64,000 nucleotides of DNA, from the NCBI GenBank assembly GCA_017983695.1, contig JAGOAX010000012.1, positions 92,587 to 156,586 on the forward strand. The letters run 5' to 3'. Positions within the stretch are counted from its first letter, which is position 1. Each line of letters begins with the position of its first letter. The position numbers were made by a program, and so were the translations under genes. Below the pieces are notes generated by a model, which had not been told where the DNA came from, searched no databases, and was given only the letters and a program-made list of their open reading frames with translations. Positions 6,792 to 15,279 of this stretch are shown here, in pieces. Source of the DNA: Ferruginibacter sp. (GTDB lineage: Bacteria > Bacteroidota > Bacteroidia > Chitinophagales > Chitinophagaceae).

Positions 6792-8093
6792 ATGTCATCA
6801 ATAATAAATAATCAACCGCTCACCAAACTCAATATTTTTTCTGGTAAAGGTATCCAGATGAAAACCTTTCATATTACCTGGCTAACATTTTTTGTTTGCT
6901 TTTTTGGTTGGTTTGGTTTAGCACCTTTAATGCCTACCATTAAAGAAGATCTTCATTTAGATAAAGGACAGATAGGCAATATCATTATCGCTTCAGTATC
7001 GGCAACTATTATTGCACGGTTATTAATTGGCAGATTGTGCGATACCTGGGGTCCACGTAAAACCTACATCTTACTATTGCTGGTTGGTGCTATACCGGTA
7101 ATGTGTGTGGGCCTTGCGAAAGATTACACTTCTTTTTTATTGTTCCGTTTAGCTATTAGTGTTATTGGCGCATCGTTTGTTATTACGCAATTTCATACAT
7201 CGCAAATGTTTGCGGCCAATATAAAAGGTACAGCCAATGCAGTTGCAGGCGGATGGGGTAATTTGGGTGGCGGTGTAACCAATATGGTGATGCCATTAAT
7301 CTTTGCAGCTATTGTTGGCTTTGGCTATACCAGCCATGATGCATGGCGATATGCCATGATATTACCCGGCGTAATGATGCTGGTAATGGCATTTTTTTAT
7401 TACCGATTTACAAAAGATACACCGGCTGGTAATTATGATGAGATCAATAAATTAAGAGCTGTAAAAGGAAAAACTGATTACAGCGTTTTAAAAGACTGGA
7501 GAATATGGGCATTGTCTTTGGCGTATGCCGTTTGCTTTGGTATGGAAATTACATTTGACAATGTTGCTGCATTGCACTTTGTACAGGAATATAAACTCAG
7601 CCAAAGCTCTGCAGGTTTTTGGGCTGGCATGTTTGGTTTTATGAACATTTTTGCCCGTGCACTGGGCGGCATATTTGCAGACAAAGTGGGTAAAAAATTC
7701 GGTATGAAAGGAAAAGGAATTTTACTGGCAACAGTTTTATTACTGGAGGGGTTAGGCTTACTGCTATTTGCTCAATCTGGCTCATTTGGGATGGCTATTT
7801 TCTCTATGATATCATTTGCTTTATTTTTAAAAATGGCTAATGGTGCTACATATGCTATTACTCCTTTTATCAACGAAAAAAATGGGGGCTTGGTTGCAGG
7901 CATTGTAGGTGCAGGTGGTAATTTAGGTGGTATGATGTTTGGCTTTTTATTTAAAAGCAAAAACATTACTTACTTAGATGCATTTAGTTATATCGGTTAC
8001 ATTGCTATTGCAGTTTCTGTAATTGTGTTAATTACAAGATTTACAAAATCGGCAGAGGTTGCAGCAATTCAACCTAATGCAGCTTTAGCATAA
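6792..8093 (+). CDS. narK: Nitrate/nitrite transporter, MFS NNP family
   Basis: The 433-residue, twelve-helix inner-membrane protein carries the two nitrate-signature loops of the nitrate/nitrite porter family: AVAGGWGNLGGGVTN in the first half and GIVGAGGNLGGMMFG in the second. It also has an MFS loop-2 motif (GRLCDTWGPRKTY). It should import nitrate (possibly exchanging nitrite) for the reductase encoded next. I preferred ATG 6792 to the in-frame TTG 6756, which lies 8 bp after the previous gene. The symbol is by family; nasA or nrtP naming would be equally defensible. Confidence 0.88.
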   Translation: MSSIINNQPLTKLNIFSGKGIQMKTFHITWLTFFVCFFGWFGLAPLMPTIKEDLHLDKGQIGNIIIASVSATIIARLLIGRLCDTWGPRKTYILLLLVGAIPVMCVGLAKDYTSFLLFRLAISVIGASFVITQFHTSQMFAANIKGTANAVAGGWGNLGGGVTNMVMPLIFAAIVGFGYTSHDAWRYAMILPGVMMLVMAFFYYRFTKDTPAGNYDEINKLRAVKGKTDYSVLKDWRIWALSLAYAVCFGMEITFDNVAALHFVQEYKLSQSSAGFWAGMFGFMNIFARALGGIFADKVGKKFGMKGKGILLATVLLLEGLGLLLFAQSGSFGMAIFSMISFALFLKMANGATYAITPFINEKNGGLVAGIVGAGGNLGGMMFGFLFKSKNITYLDAFSYIGYIAIAVSVIVLITRFTKSAEVAAIQPNAALA

Positions 8094-8149
8094 ACATCTT
8101 TCTTTATTATGCTTTTAATAAAACATAATTAAAGATGAATAGGGAACTA

Positions 8150-8173
8150 CTGTACAAGAGTGCGACGCCACTG
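8150..8173 (+). repeat. Interspersed repeat core, copy 1
   Basis: CTGTACAAGAGTGCGACGCCACTG agrees at 21 of 24 positions with the complement of 61009-61032 (CTGTTGAAGAGTGCGACGCCAATG). Weaker relatives lie at 11838-11866 and 51771-51795. All four are intergenic. It sits in the leader of the nitrate reductase gene. Confidence 0.7.
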
Positions 8174-8195
8174 AAGTTCAATCAAGGAACTTCAG
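8171..8195 (+). promoter_or_regulatory. Hairpin in the nitrate reductase leader
   Basis: CTGAAGTTC (8171-8179) and GAACTTCAG (8187-8195) form a perfect 9-bp stem with a 7-base loop, ending 22 bp before the proposed TTG start. There is no T-run, so a simple terminator is unlikely. A 28-codon frame starting ATG at 8135 runs through it and its stop (TGA 8219-8221) overlaps the TTG start, which would allow translational coupling. The hairpin is adjacent to, and may belong to, the interspersed repeat. Confidence 0.5.
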
Positions 8196-8217
8196 CCGGA
8201 TACAAAAAAGAAAAAAA

Positions 8218-11200
8218 TTGAAAGCGAAAAAAAATATATCATCATTGAATACAACAGCAGGCAACACCAGCACCTGTTGTTATTGTGGTGTGGGCTGTGG
8301 TATTGTGGTTAATAAAGATAAACTGGGCAGGGTAAATGTTGAAGGCGATAAAAATCACCCGGTTAATAAAGGGATGCTGTGCAGTAAGGGAATGAATTTG
8401 CACTATACCGTAAATGACCAAACTGACCGGTTATTATACCCCGAAATGCGCTATGCAAAAAACCAGCCACGGCAAAGGGTTTCGTGGGATGTTGCTTTGG
8501 AACGAACAGCAGCTGTTTTTAAAACGCTCATTAATAAATACGGACCAGACAGTGTAGCATTTTATGCAAGTGGACAATGTTTAACAGAAGAATATTATGT
8601 AGTTAATAAATTGATCAAAGGATTTATTGGCAGCAATAACATTGATACCAACAGCCGCTTGTGTATGAGCAGTGCGGTAGTAGGTTATAAAATGAGTTTG
8701 GGAGAAGATAGTGTGCCCGTGAGTTATGATGACCTGGAATTATGTGATGTAATTTTTGTTGCCGGTGCAAACCCTGCATGGTGCCACCCTATTTTATGGC
8801 GCAGGGTGGAAGCTGCAAGAGAAAAAAATCCGGACTTAAAAATAATTGTAAGCGACCCACGCAAAACACAAACCTGTTCTTTAGCAAATGTGCATTTACA
8901 ATTAAATCCCGGAACAGATATTACATTACATCATGCCATAGGAAGATGTTTGATTGAAGAAGGAAAAATTGATTTTGATTTTATTAGTGATAACACCAAT
9001 GGCTTTGTAAAATATAAAGAGACCGTTTTTGAAAAAACTATTGAAGAGGCGGCTACAATTTGTGGTGTTACCGAAAACGATATTCGCTTGGCAGCTTTGT
9101 ATATTGGTAATGCCAAAGGTTTTATTACCATGTGGACGATGGGATTGAACCAGAGCGTGGTAGGTGTAAACAAAAATTTATCCCTCATAAATTTAAACCT
9201 TATAACCGGTCATATCGGTAAGCCGGGCTCAGGGCCATTCTCTTTAACCGGACAACCCAATGCTATGGGTGGCAGAGAAGTTGGCGGCCTCAGCAATTTA
9301 TTGCCTGCTCACCGTGACCTGTTAAATGAACAGGACAGGAATGATGTAGAAAAATTCTGGCAAATTCCCTTAGGTACTATTCAACCCAAACTAGGATTAA
9401 CGGCTACCGAAATGTTTGAAGCACTCAACGACGGTAAGTTAAAAGCCATCTGGATACTATGTACAAATCCTTTGATCAGTTTGCCTGATGTACGCATTGC
9501 AGAGCAGGGATTAAAAAAAGCAAAGTTTGTTGTGGTGCAGGATGTAAGTAACAAACCCGAAACATTACAATATGCCGATGTGGTATTACCGGCCGCAGCA
9601 TGGACAGAGAAGGAAGGCACCATGACCAATGCAGGAAGATATATTTCGCATTTAAGTAAAATTGTAGATGCCCCCGGCGAAGCATTGCCTGATGCAGAGA
9701 TCATTTGCAACTTTGCAAAAAAAATGGGCTACACTGGTTTTGATTTTAAAGACTCATCGGAAATATATGCCGAGCATGCTGCATTAACAAAAGATACCAA
9801 TATTGATATCAGCGGATTGAGTTATGATATACTAAAAGAAAAAAGAGCCGTGCAATGGCCGTATAAAGTTGAAGGTTTAAAGTTGAAAGTTGAAAGTGAA
9901 AAACAATATTATGGTACAGCAAGATTGTTTACTGATCATAAATTTTTTACGCCAGATAAAAAAGCCAACATCCATTCTTTCAGCGATAAAAATAATTCCG
10001 AAGCATTAACACCGGAACATCCATTGATACTAACCACCGGACGCATTCGTGACCAATGGCATACGATGAGCAAAACCGGCAAGGTGAACAAACTGAATCA
10101 GCATATCAAAGAAAGTTTTTTAGAAATTCATCCTGCCGATGCTGCTAAACGGCATATTAAAGAAGAAGATTTGGTGGAAGTATTTAATGGCAGAGGTAAT
10201 GTAAGAGTAAAAGCAAAACTTACTACCGACATAAAACAAGGTGTTTGTTTTTTACCGATGCACTGGGGCAAAATTTTAAATAATGACCTGGTTAGAGCAA
10301 ATAATATTACCAATAACCTTGTTGACCCTAAAAGTAAAGAGCCCGATTTTAAATTCAGTGCTGTTGAAGTGGCGCTGTATAAAAAAGCAAAACAAAAAAT
10401 TATTGTAATTGGTGCAGGTGCAGGCGCCTGTGGTTTTGTAAGAAGTTACCGTGCCATTAATACAACAGATGAGATAGAAATTTTCAGTAAAGAAAATTTT
10501 CCTTTTTATAACCGGGTGTTATTACCGGATTATATCAGCGGTACATTGCCCTGGACCAATTTAATTAAGATGACCGATGCTGAGGAAGATGAATTTAAAA
10601 TTAAGCTGCATCGTGGTGTAAGCATTGCAAAAATTGACAAAGAAAATAAAACAGTAACAGACAGTAATAATATTACACACCGGTATGATGTATTACTGAT
10701 GGCCACAGGAAGCAGGGCTGCCATGCTACGGGATATCCCTCCAATGAACGGCATCTTTACCATGCGTAGCCGCAAGGATGCCGATGATTTTAAAAATCAT
10801 GTAGACGCTGCAAAAGGTAAAGTGATAATTGTTGGCGGTGGTTTACTGGGTATTGAGCTGGCAGCATCTTTAAGAGAAGTGAATGTGGATGTAGTGGTGA
10901 TACAACGTATATCAAGGTTGATGGACAGGCAGCTTGATCCATTGGGCAGCCAGTTATTACATGAAGAACTTACAGACAAAGGCGTAGATATTTATTACAA
11001 CGATGAGATCGAACGTTTTTTAGGTGACAAAACTGTTAGCGGCATAAGGTTAAAAAGTGGTTTGATCATTAACTGCCAGGCCATAGTAATTGCCATTGGT
11101 ACGGTACCCAATATTGAAATTGCCAAAGAAGCCAATATCAATTGCAAACGTGGTGTACTGGTAGATGAATATTTGCAAACCAGCGATAAAAATATTTTTG

Positions 11201-11802
11201 CCATTGGCGAAATTGCTGAGTTCAAAGGATTTTTATATGGCATTACTGCCGCAGCAGAACAGCAGGCAGAAATTGTTGCCCGTTATTTGAACGGTGATAT
11301 TTCTAAATATTACAACGGCAGCCTGCTCATGAATATTTTAAAAATGCACGGCACCGACTTGTGTTCATTAGGCGAAGTGGAATGCCCCAACGATCCGGCT
11401 TATGAAGAAGTGGTATTTATTGATAAAGCCAAACGCTATTACAAAAAATGTATCATCCATAACGACAGGTTAATCGGTGCTATTTTAATTGGCGATAAAT
11501 CAGAATTTTTGGAATACCGCAACCTGATTGAAAATAAAATGGAGCTGAGTGAAAAACGTATGCAGTTGTTACGCAGTGGTAAAGCTATAGAACCGGTTAT
11601 TGGAAAACTGATTTGCAGTTGCAATAATGTAGGTGAAGGAAATTTGATTAACAAAATTAATGAAGGTTGTAAAGATCATTTACAACTGTGCCAGCTTACA
11701 GGTGCAGGCATGGGTTGTGGCAGTTGCCGCCCCGAAGTAAAAGCTATTTTGGATAGCTGTGTAAATGTTATTAAAAAAGAAGATGAGGTTTTAGTAACTT
11801 AG
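8218..11802 (+). CDS. Assimilatory nitrate reductase fused to FAD/[2Fe-2S] reductase
   Basis: A 1194-residue fusion that should reduce nitrate to nitrite with NAD(P)H in the cytoplasm. Residues 1-725 are a bis-MGD molybdopterin oxidoreductase: [4Fe-4S] cysteines 20, 23, 27 and 55 and a likely Mo-ligating Cys149 (SRLCMSSAVVGYK). Residues 728-1120 are an FAD/NAD(P)H reductase like the NirB N-terminus (IIVIGAGAGACGF; second fold VIIVGGGLLGIELAAS). Residues 1130-1175 are a BFD-type [2Fe-2S] domain (Cys1133, 1135, 1167, 1170). In other bacteria the reductase half is a separate subunit. The start is TTG; no in-frame ATG lies upstream before the stop at 8140. An AT-rich simple repeat is built into the coding sequence near residues 550-561. 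The downstream genes look like its accessories. Confidence 0.9.
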   Translation: MKAKKNISSLNTTAGNTSTCCYCGVGCGIVVNKDKLGRVNVEGDKNHPVNKGMLCSKGMNLHYTVNDQTDRLLYPEMRYAKNQPRQRVSWDVALERTAAVFKTLINKYGPDSVAFYASGQCLTEEYYVVNKLIKGFIGSNNIDTNSRLCMSSAVVGYKMSLGEDSVPVSYDDLELCDVIFVAGANPAWCHPILWRRVEAAREKNPDLKIIVSDPRKTQTCSLANVHLQLNPGTDITLHHAIGRCLIEEGKIDFDFISDNTNGFVKYKETVFEKTIEEAATICGVTENDIRLAALYIGNAKGFITMWTMGLNQSVVGVNKNLSLINLNLITGHIGKPGSGPFSLTGQPNAMGGREVGGLSNLLPAHRDLLNEQDRNDVEKFWQIPLGTIQPKLGLTATEMFEALNDGKLKAIWILCTNPLISLPDVRIAEQGLKKAKFVVVQDVSNKPETLQYADVVLPAAAWTEKEGTMTNAGRYISHLSKIVDAPGEALPDAEIICNFAKKMGYTGFDFKDSSEIYAEHAALTKDTNIDISGLSYDILKEKRAVQWPYKVEGLKLKVESEKQYYGTARLFTDHKFFTPDKKANIHSFSDKNNSEALTPEHPLILTTGRIRDQWHTMSKTGKVNKLNQHIKESFLEIHPADAAKRHIKEEDLVEVFNGRGNVRVKAKLTTDIKQGVCFLPMHWGKILNNDLVRANNITNNLVDPKSKEPDFKFSAVEVALYKKAKQKIIVIGAGAGACGFVRSYRAINTTDEIEIFSKENFPFYNRVLLPDYISGTLPWTNLIKMTDAEEDEFKIKLHRGVSIAKIDKENKTVTDSNNITHRYDVLLMATGSRAAMLRDIPPMNGIFTMRSRKDADDFKNHVDAAKGKVIIVGGGLLGIELAASLREVNVDVVVIQRISRLMDRQLDPLGSQLLHEELTDKGVDIYYNDEIERFLGDKTVSGIRLKSGLIINCQAIVIAIGTVPNIEIAKEANINCKRGVLVDEYLQTSDKNIFAIGEIAEFKGFLYGITAAAEQQAEIVARYLNGDISKYYNGSLLMNILKMHGTDLCSLGEVECPNDPAYEEVVFIDKAKRYYKKCIIHNDRLIGAILIGDKSEFLEYRNLIENKMELSEKRMQLLRSGKAIEPVIGKLICSCNNVGEGNLINKINEGCKDHLQLCQLTGAGMGCGSCRPEVKAILDSCVNVIKKEDEVLVT

Positions 11803-11837
11803 AAAAAATATTTTGAACCCGGCGACATTGCTACTAT

Positions 11838-11866
11838 GATGCTTCATTGGCGACGCTCCGTTCAAC
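11838..11866 (-). repeat. Interspersed repeat core, copy 2
   Basis: Read on the minus strand, GTTGAACGGAGCGTCGCCA followed by ATGAAGCATC resembles the cores at 8150 and 61009. The 84-bp gap that holds it also has TTGAAC (11813-11818) and GTTCAA (11860-11865) as short inverted ends 53 bp apart, as if the unit had terminal repeats. Confidence 0.55.
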
Positions 11867-11886
11867 TACATTAATTCTATTGAACA

Positions 11887-12825
11887 ATGCTTGAAAAGCC
11901 AGCTATAAAACGAACCACCGCTAACGATAAAGACTTTCAATGGCTCATTAAACAACTCGATAATGAATTGTGGAATGAATTAAAAGAAGACCAGGCAACT
12001 TACGACCAGTACAATAAGGTTCCCGACATTAATACAGCAGTTGTAGTGTACATAAATGCTCAACCGGTAGCCAGTGGTTGTTTTAAAAAATATAATGCCG
12101 ATACTGTTGAAATAAAAAGGATGTTTGTTGAAAAAAAATTCCGTGGTAAAGGCATTTCAAAAATTGTGTTAACAGAACTGGAGTGCTGGGCAATAGAGTC
12201 GGGATTTAAATTTGCGCTTTTAGAAACCAGTATACATTTTAAAACTGCAACAACTTTATATACCAGTGCCGGTTATAAAATCATTCCTAATTACGACCAG
12301 TATGCAGTCCTGCAGGAAAGTGTATGTATGAAAAAAGAATTAACCGCTTCGGAGTTCAAGCAATTAAAGGGTATTGAGTACTTCGATTTTGAAGAAGATT
12401 TTGTAGAAGAGAATGTACGATGCATCCCTATGACAGTTCGCTTTAAAATGGATGCTGCAGGTATTAAATTAAAACTGGCAGAGTGGAGTAAATTTTCGGT
12501 AGCCGAACGTATTGAACTGGCGGTAAGATCTGTAGCAACTGCCGAAGATGCAATTATCTACAACCAATACCTGGCCGGATTAATAAAAAAATACACCGGC
12601 GATGAGGCAACAAAGCTGGCAATAGATTTAAATCCTGATTGGGCAAACCTGGAGACTATCCCTCCTATGCTTAAAGAAAAGGCTATGGAGTTTAACCTTA
12701 TTATTTCGCCAATGCAATGGAAGCAATTGACCAACCTGCAGCGTTTTACCTTATTAAAACTATGCCGGCCCGGGCATGAGAATAAAAATTTTCCAAAAGC
12801 TATACATGAATTTGGATTAACTTAA
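11887..12825 (+). CDS. GNAT acetyltransferase fused to nitrate reductase-associated domain
   Basis: Residues 1-145 are a GNAT N-acetyltransferase with the acetyl-CoA loop RGKGISKIVLTELE (about 93-106). Residues 152-312 match the nitrate reductase-associated family best known beside narB in cyanobacteria (YFDFEEDFVEENVRCIPMTV, then RFKMDAAGIKLKLAEWSKFS). That family has no established biochemical role. The fusion sits 84 bp after the nitrate reductase, so it probably acts on or with that enzyme, for example in cofactor insertion, stability or acetylation. The acetylation idea is inference. The ATG at 11887 gives a complete GNAT start. Confidence 0.8.
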   Translation: MLEKPAIKRTTANDKDFQWLIKQLDNELWNELKEDQATYDQYNKVPDINTAVVVYINAQPVASGCFKKYNADTVEIKRMFVEKKFRGKGISKIVLTELECWAIESGFKFALLETSIHFKTATTLYTSAGYKIIPNYDQYAVLQESVCMKKELTASEFKQLKGIEYFDFEEDFVEENVRCIPMTVRFKMDAAGIKLKLAEWSKFSVAERIELAVRSVATAEDAIIYNQYLAGLIKKYTGDEATKLAIDLNPDWANLETIPPMLKEKAMEFNLIISPMQWKQLTNLQRFTLLKLCRPGHENKNFPKAIHEFGLT

Positions 12826-12840
12826 CCTAAAGCTTGCTAT

Positions 12841-14322
12841 ATGACAAACACTATTTCAATAAATTTTCGTGGTGGTATTATCTCACCCGGCGACCTGTAC
12901 AATATAATGCTGGCAGCCTCTAAAGTAAAAGTGATGTACGTTCGTTTTGGCTTACGTCAGCAATTACTTATAGATATGGAGTCTTACAGTGTTGATGATT
13001 TTACCGTTGAGCTGGATACTTTGCAGATAGCTTATGAAATAAATTCCAGCAATTACCCCAATATATGCAGCTCCTATCCTGCCGAAGAAGTTTTTATAAA
13101 TAATACCTGGCTTAGTGAAGGTGTGTATAAAGATATTTTTGATTCCATTGATTATACTCCGAAATTAAAGATCAATATCTGCGACAGCAACCAGAGTTTT
13201 ACGCCGATACTTACCGGCAATATTAACTGGATTGCTTCTACTACGGCTCAGCATTACTGGTATTTGATAGTACGTTTTCCAAAAACAAATGTAATTTATG
13301 AGTGGGGCTCTTTATGCTATACCAATGATATTCCGGCAGTAACAAAACGGATTGAGGAAATCATTTTACAGCACCCGGAAAAATTTATGGGAAACGAAAC
13401 TGCAAATGGTGAAGAGCTGTTTGCACAGGTTAATAAAGATAATTACAGTACAAAACAGGCGGAAAATCCGGTAACGCTTCCAGCATTCAACCTGCCATAT
13501 TATGAAGGTTTAAACCGGTATAATAATAACAAATATTGGCTGGGCATTTACCGCAGGGATGAATTATTTAGTGTGCTGTTTTTAAAGAAGCTGTGTAAAC
13601 TTTGCCTGGAAACCAAGCTGGGGCAGCTTTGTTGTACTTCCTGGAAAACGATCATTATAAAAAGTATTGAAGAAAAAGATAAAGCCAAATGGAATTTATT
13701 GCTGGAAGAGTTCCAGATAAATATGCGCCATGCCGCCAATGAACTGAACTTCCAGGTAGAAGACAATAGTGCTGAGGGACTTGCCCTAAAGACTTTTTTA
13801 GTTAACCATTTAAGCATGGATGATACCAGAACCTTTGGTATTTGCATTGGTATAAAAACAAGAAAGAAAAGTGAAATATTCAGCAGTATTTTAGTACGAA
13901 GAAGATATGTTATAGATATACTGGGTATAAAACTTTTTAAAGTATATGATATTTTATGCGCCAAAGATTTTAACCCTAATGAAAGAACCGGGGAAATTTT
14001 CAGTAAGGATAACCCAAAAGTTTTATTACCCGAGCAATTAAGAAGATGCATCTTAAAATTTTACGAACACAGGGCAGACCTTACTAAATCAACACTGGCA
14101 GCAGCTAAACCAAAACCAGCGGCAGATGTTAAAAAAACTGTGGCGTATGTTTACCAGTGCAGTAATTGTTTTTCTGTTTATGACGAAGTTGCAGGCGATG
14201 CAGCTAATGGTATTGCAGCAGGAATTTTATTTGAACAATTACCGGCAGCATATTGCTGTCCGCTTTGCGAAGCTGATAAAAATAGTTTTAAAAAGATTGA
14301 AAAAACAGCCCTGGGCTTATAA
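12841..14322 (+). CDS. Rubredoxin fused to a degenerate siroheme-reductase-like scaffold
   Basis: The 493-residue protein ends in a rubredoxin domain (about 437-490) with Cys440-x2-Cys443 and Cys473-x2-Cys476 and the usual spacer (GDAANGIAAGILFEQLPAAY). The first 430 residues look like two halves of the nitrite/sulfite reductase ferredoxin-like fold: VRFGLRQQLLIDM and LTGNINWIAS in the first, YWLGIYRRDELFS and LGQLCCTSWKTIIIKSI in the second. The C-x5-C...C-x3-C siroheme/[4Fe-4S] motif is absent, so the scaffold is probably not an active siroheme enzyme. It may carry electrons to, or help assemble, the nitrate reductase. It starts 15 bp after the GNAT fusion and its stop codon overlaps the end of mobA by 6 bp. 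Confidence 0.7.
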   Translation: MTNTISINFRGGIISPGDLYNIMLAASKVKVMYVRFGLRQQLLIDMESYSVDDFTVELDTLQIAYEINSSNYPNICSSYPAEEVFINNTWLSEGVYKDIFDSIDYTPKLKINICDSNQSFTPILTGNINWIASTTAQHYWYLIVRFPKTNVIYEWGSLCYTNDIPAVTKRIEEIILQHPEKFMGNETANGEELFAQVNKDNYSTKQAENPVTLPAFNLPYYEGLNRYNNNKYWLGIYRRDELFSVLFLKKLCKLCLETKLGQLCCTSWKTIIIKSIEEKDKAKWNLLLEEFQINMRHAANELNFQVEDNSAEGLALKTFLVNHLSMDDTRTFGICIGIKTRKKSEIFSSILVRRRYVIDILGIKLFKVYDILCAKDFNPNERTGEIFSKDNPKVLLPEQLRRCILKFYEHRADLTKSTLAAAKPKPAADVKKTVAYVYQCSNCFSVYDEVAGDAANGIAAGILFEQLPAAYCCPLCEADKNSFKKIEKTALGL

Positions 14323-14901
14323 GCCGTTTAATTCGGCATGAGCATTAAAATTTCGAAAGTATTTTTTTTGATTGTCATTTAATACAATGCTGTGAACAGC
14401 TAACTGGCTTAATATAAATTTCATACTATGCTTAAGCAGTTTGTTTTCTTTTTGCAGCGCAGCAATTTTTAATAATCCCTTTGCTGTATAGATACCGCAT
14501 AAAGGTTCGGGTTCATTATCATTGGTAAAAATATATGCTTCGCTGTCTTCATTTTGCCGGCTGCAATTATAAAGTTCTTTGAGTAATTCAGGTTCCATCA
14601 ATGGCATATCGCAAGCCAACAGAAATAAGTCATCAGCAGGGTTTTGTATATGTGCCGATAATACACCCAGCAAAGGGCCTCGTATATCAACAGTAGTATC
14701 ATCGCTGATCAAACTTTCTGCAGCAAAAACTTTTGCATAATCAGCAAATTGTTTTTCATTTACCGAAAGTTTTATTGGAATATTCAATGTGGCCAGTTTA
14801 TCATAAGCAGTTTGTGCCCACGTTTTTGCTTCATTAACAAGCAAGCCTTTATCGCTGCCCATTCGTGAACTTTGTCCGCCACAAAGAATTATACCCAGCA
14901 T
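14317..14901 (-). CDS. mobA: Molybdenum cofactor guanylyltransferase
   Basis: The 194-residue protein has the nucleotidyltransferase signature LGIILCGGQSSRMGSDKGLL at its N-terminus and the ACDMPLMEPELL segment that holds the metal-binding aspartate. MobA attaches GMP to molybdopterin to give the bis-MGD cofactor that the neighbouring nitrate reductase needs. I chose ATG 14901, where the family signature begins; it lies 4 bp after the stop of the SelW-like gene, indicating co-transcription. Its 3' end overlaps the rubredoxin-fusion gene. Confidence 0.88.
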   Translation of the reverse strand: MLGIILCGGQSSRMGSDKGLLVNEAKTWAQTAYDKLATLNIPIKLSVNEKQFADYAKVFAAESLISDDTTVDIRGPLLGVLSAHIQNPADDLFLLACDMPLMEPELLKELYNCSRQNEDSEAYIFTNDNEPEPLCGIYTAKGLLKIAALQKENKLLKHSMKFILSQLAVHSIVLNDNQKKYFRNFNAHAELNGL

Positions 14902-14905
14902 ATAT

Positions 14906-15199
14906 TTACGATTGATGATGAGTTGGTGTATCGGTATGCCCAAGGCTTTTACCCGGCGCTGCAATATCTCTTACCAATTGCTTTATCTCTTTGATCTCTG
15001 CAAAACCGCCATATTCTTTTCTGTCGAATATTTTTTTATTGCCCACATGTATAGTAAAGCGGCCATTTATTTCACTTGGTTTTAAAGTTACTGCTTCCAC
15101 TTCATCAGCAAAAGTAGTTAACACTTCTTGCGCCATATAAGCTGCTCGTAACAACCAGTGGCATTTAGGGCAATATTCTATAGTAATGGTTGATTTCAT
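14906..15199 (-). CDS. SelT/SelW/SelH (Rdx) family thioredoxin-like protein
   Basis: The 97-residue protein begins with ITIEYCPKCHWLLRAAYMAQ, the CxxC form of the SelW-like redox motif (no selenocysteine), and continues with the family's GRFTIHVG and FDRKEYGGF segments. It is a small cytoplasmic redox protein of unclear substrate. It lies directly upstream of mobA in the same operon, so a role in thiol chemistry around the molybdenum cofactor or nitrate reductase is possible but unproved. Confidence 0.8.
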   Translation of the reverse strand: MKSTITIEYCPKCHWLLRAAYMAQEVLTTFADEVEAVTLKPSEINGRFTIHVGNKKIFDRKEYGGFAEIKEIKQLVRDIAAPGKSLGHTDTPTHHQS

Positions 15200-15267
15200 A
15201 CACTGTATTTAGTACATTAAAAATACAATAATATTGGCTTTTGTAATAAGTATCTAAAAAGAAAAGA

Positions 15268-15275
15268 TAATTTTG
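15268..15275 (+). promoter_or_regulatory. Bacteroidota -7 element, nearly leaderless MOSC gene
   Basis: TAATTTTG fits the Bacteroidota -7 consensus TAnnTTTG. Only four bases separate it from the ATG at 15280, so transcription should begin at or next to the start codon and give a leaderless message. No -33 element at ideal spacing is seen (nearest TTTG is 24 bp upstream). Confidence 0.5.
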
Positions 15276-15279
15276 CAGT

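Noticed and set aside
13548..14051. A 167-codon minus-strand frame inside the rubredoxin-fusion gene
   Set aside because: Leucine/serine/phenylalanine-rich antisense of an AT-rich gene; no domain, no promoter, fully overlapped.
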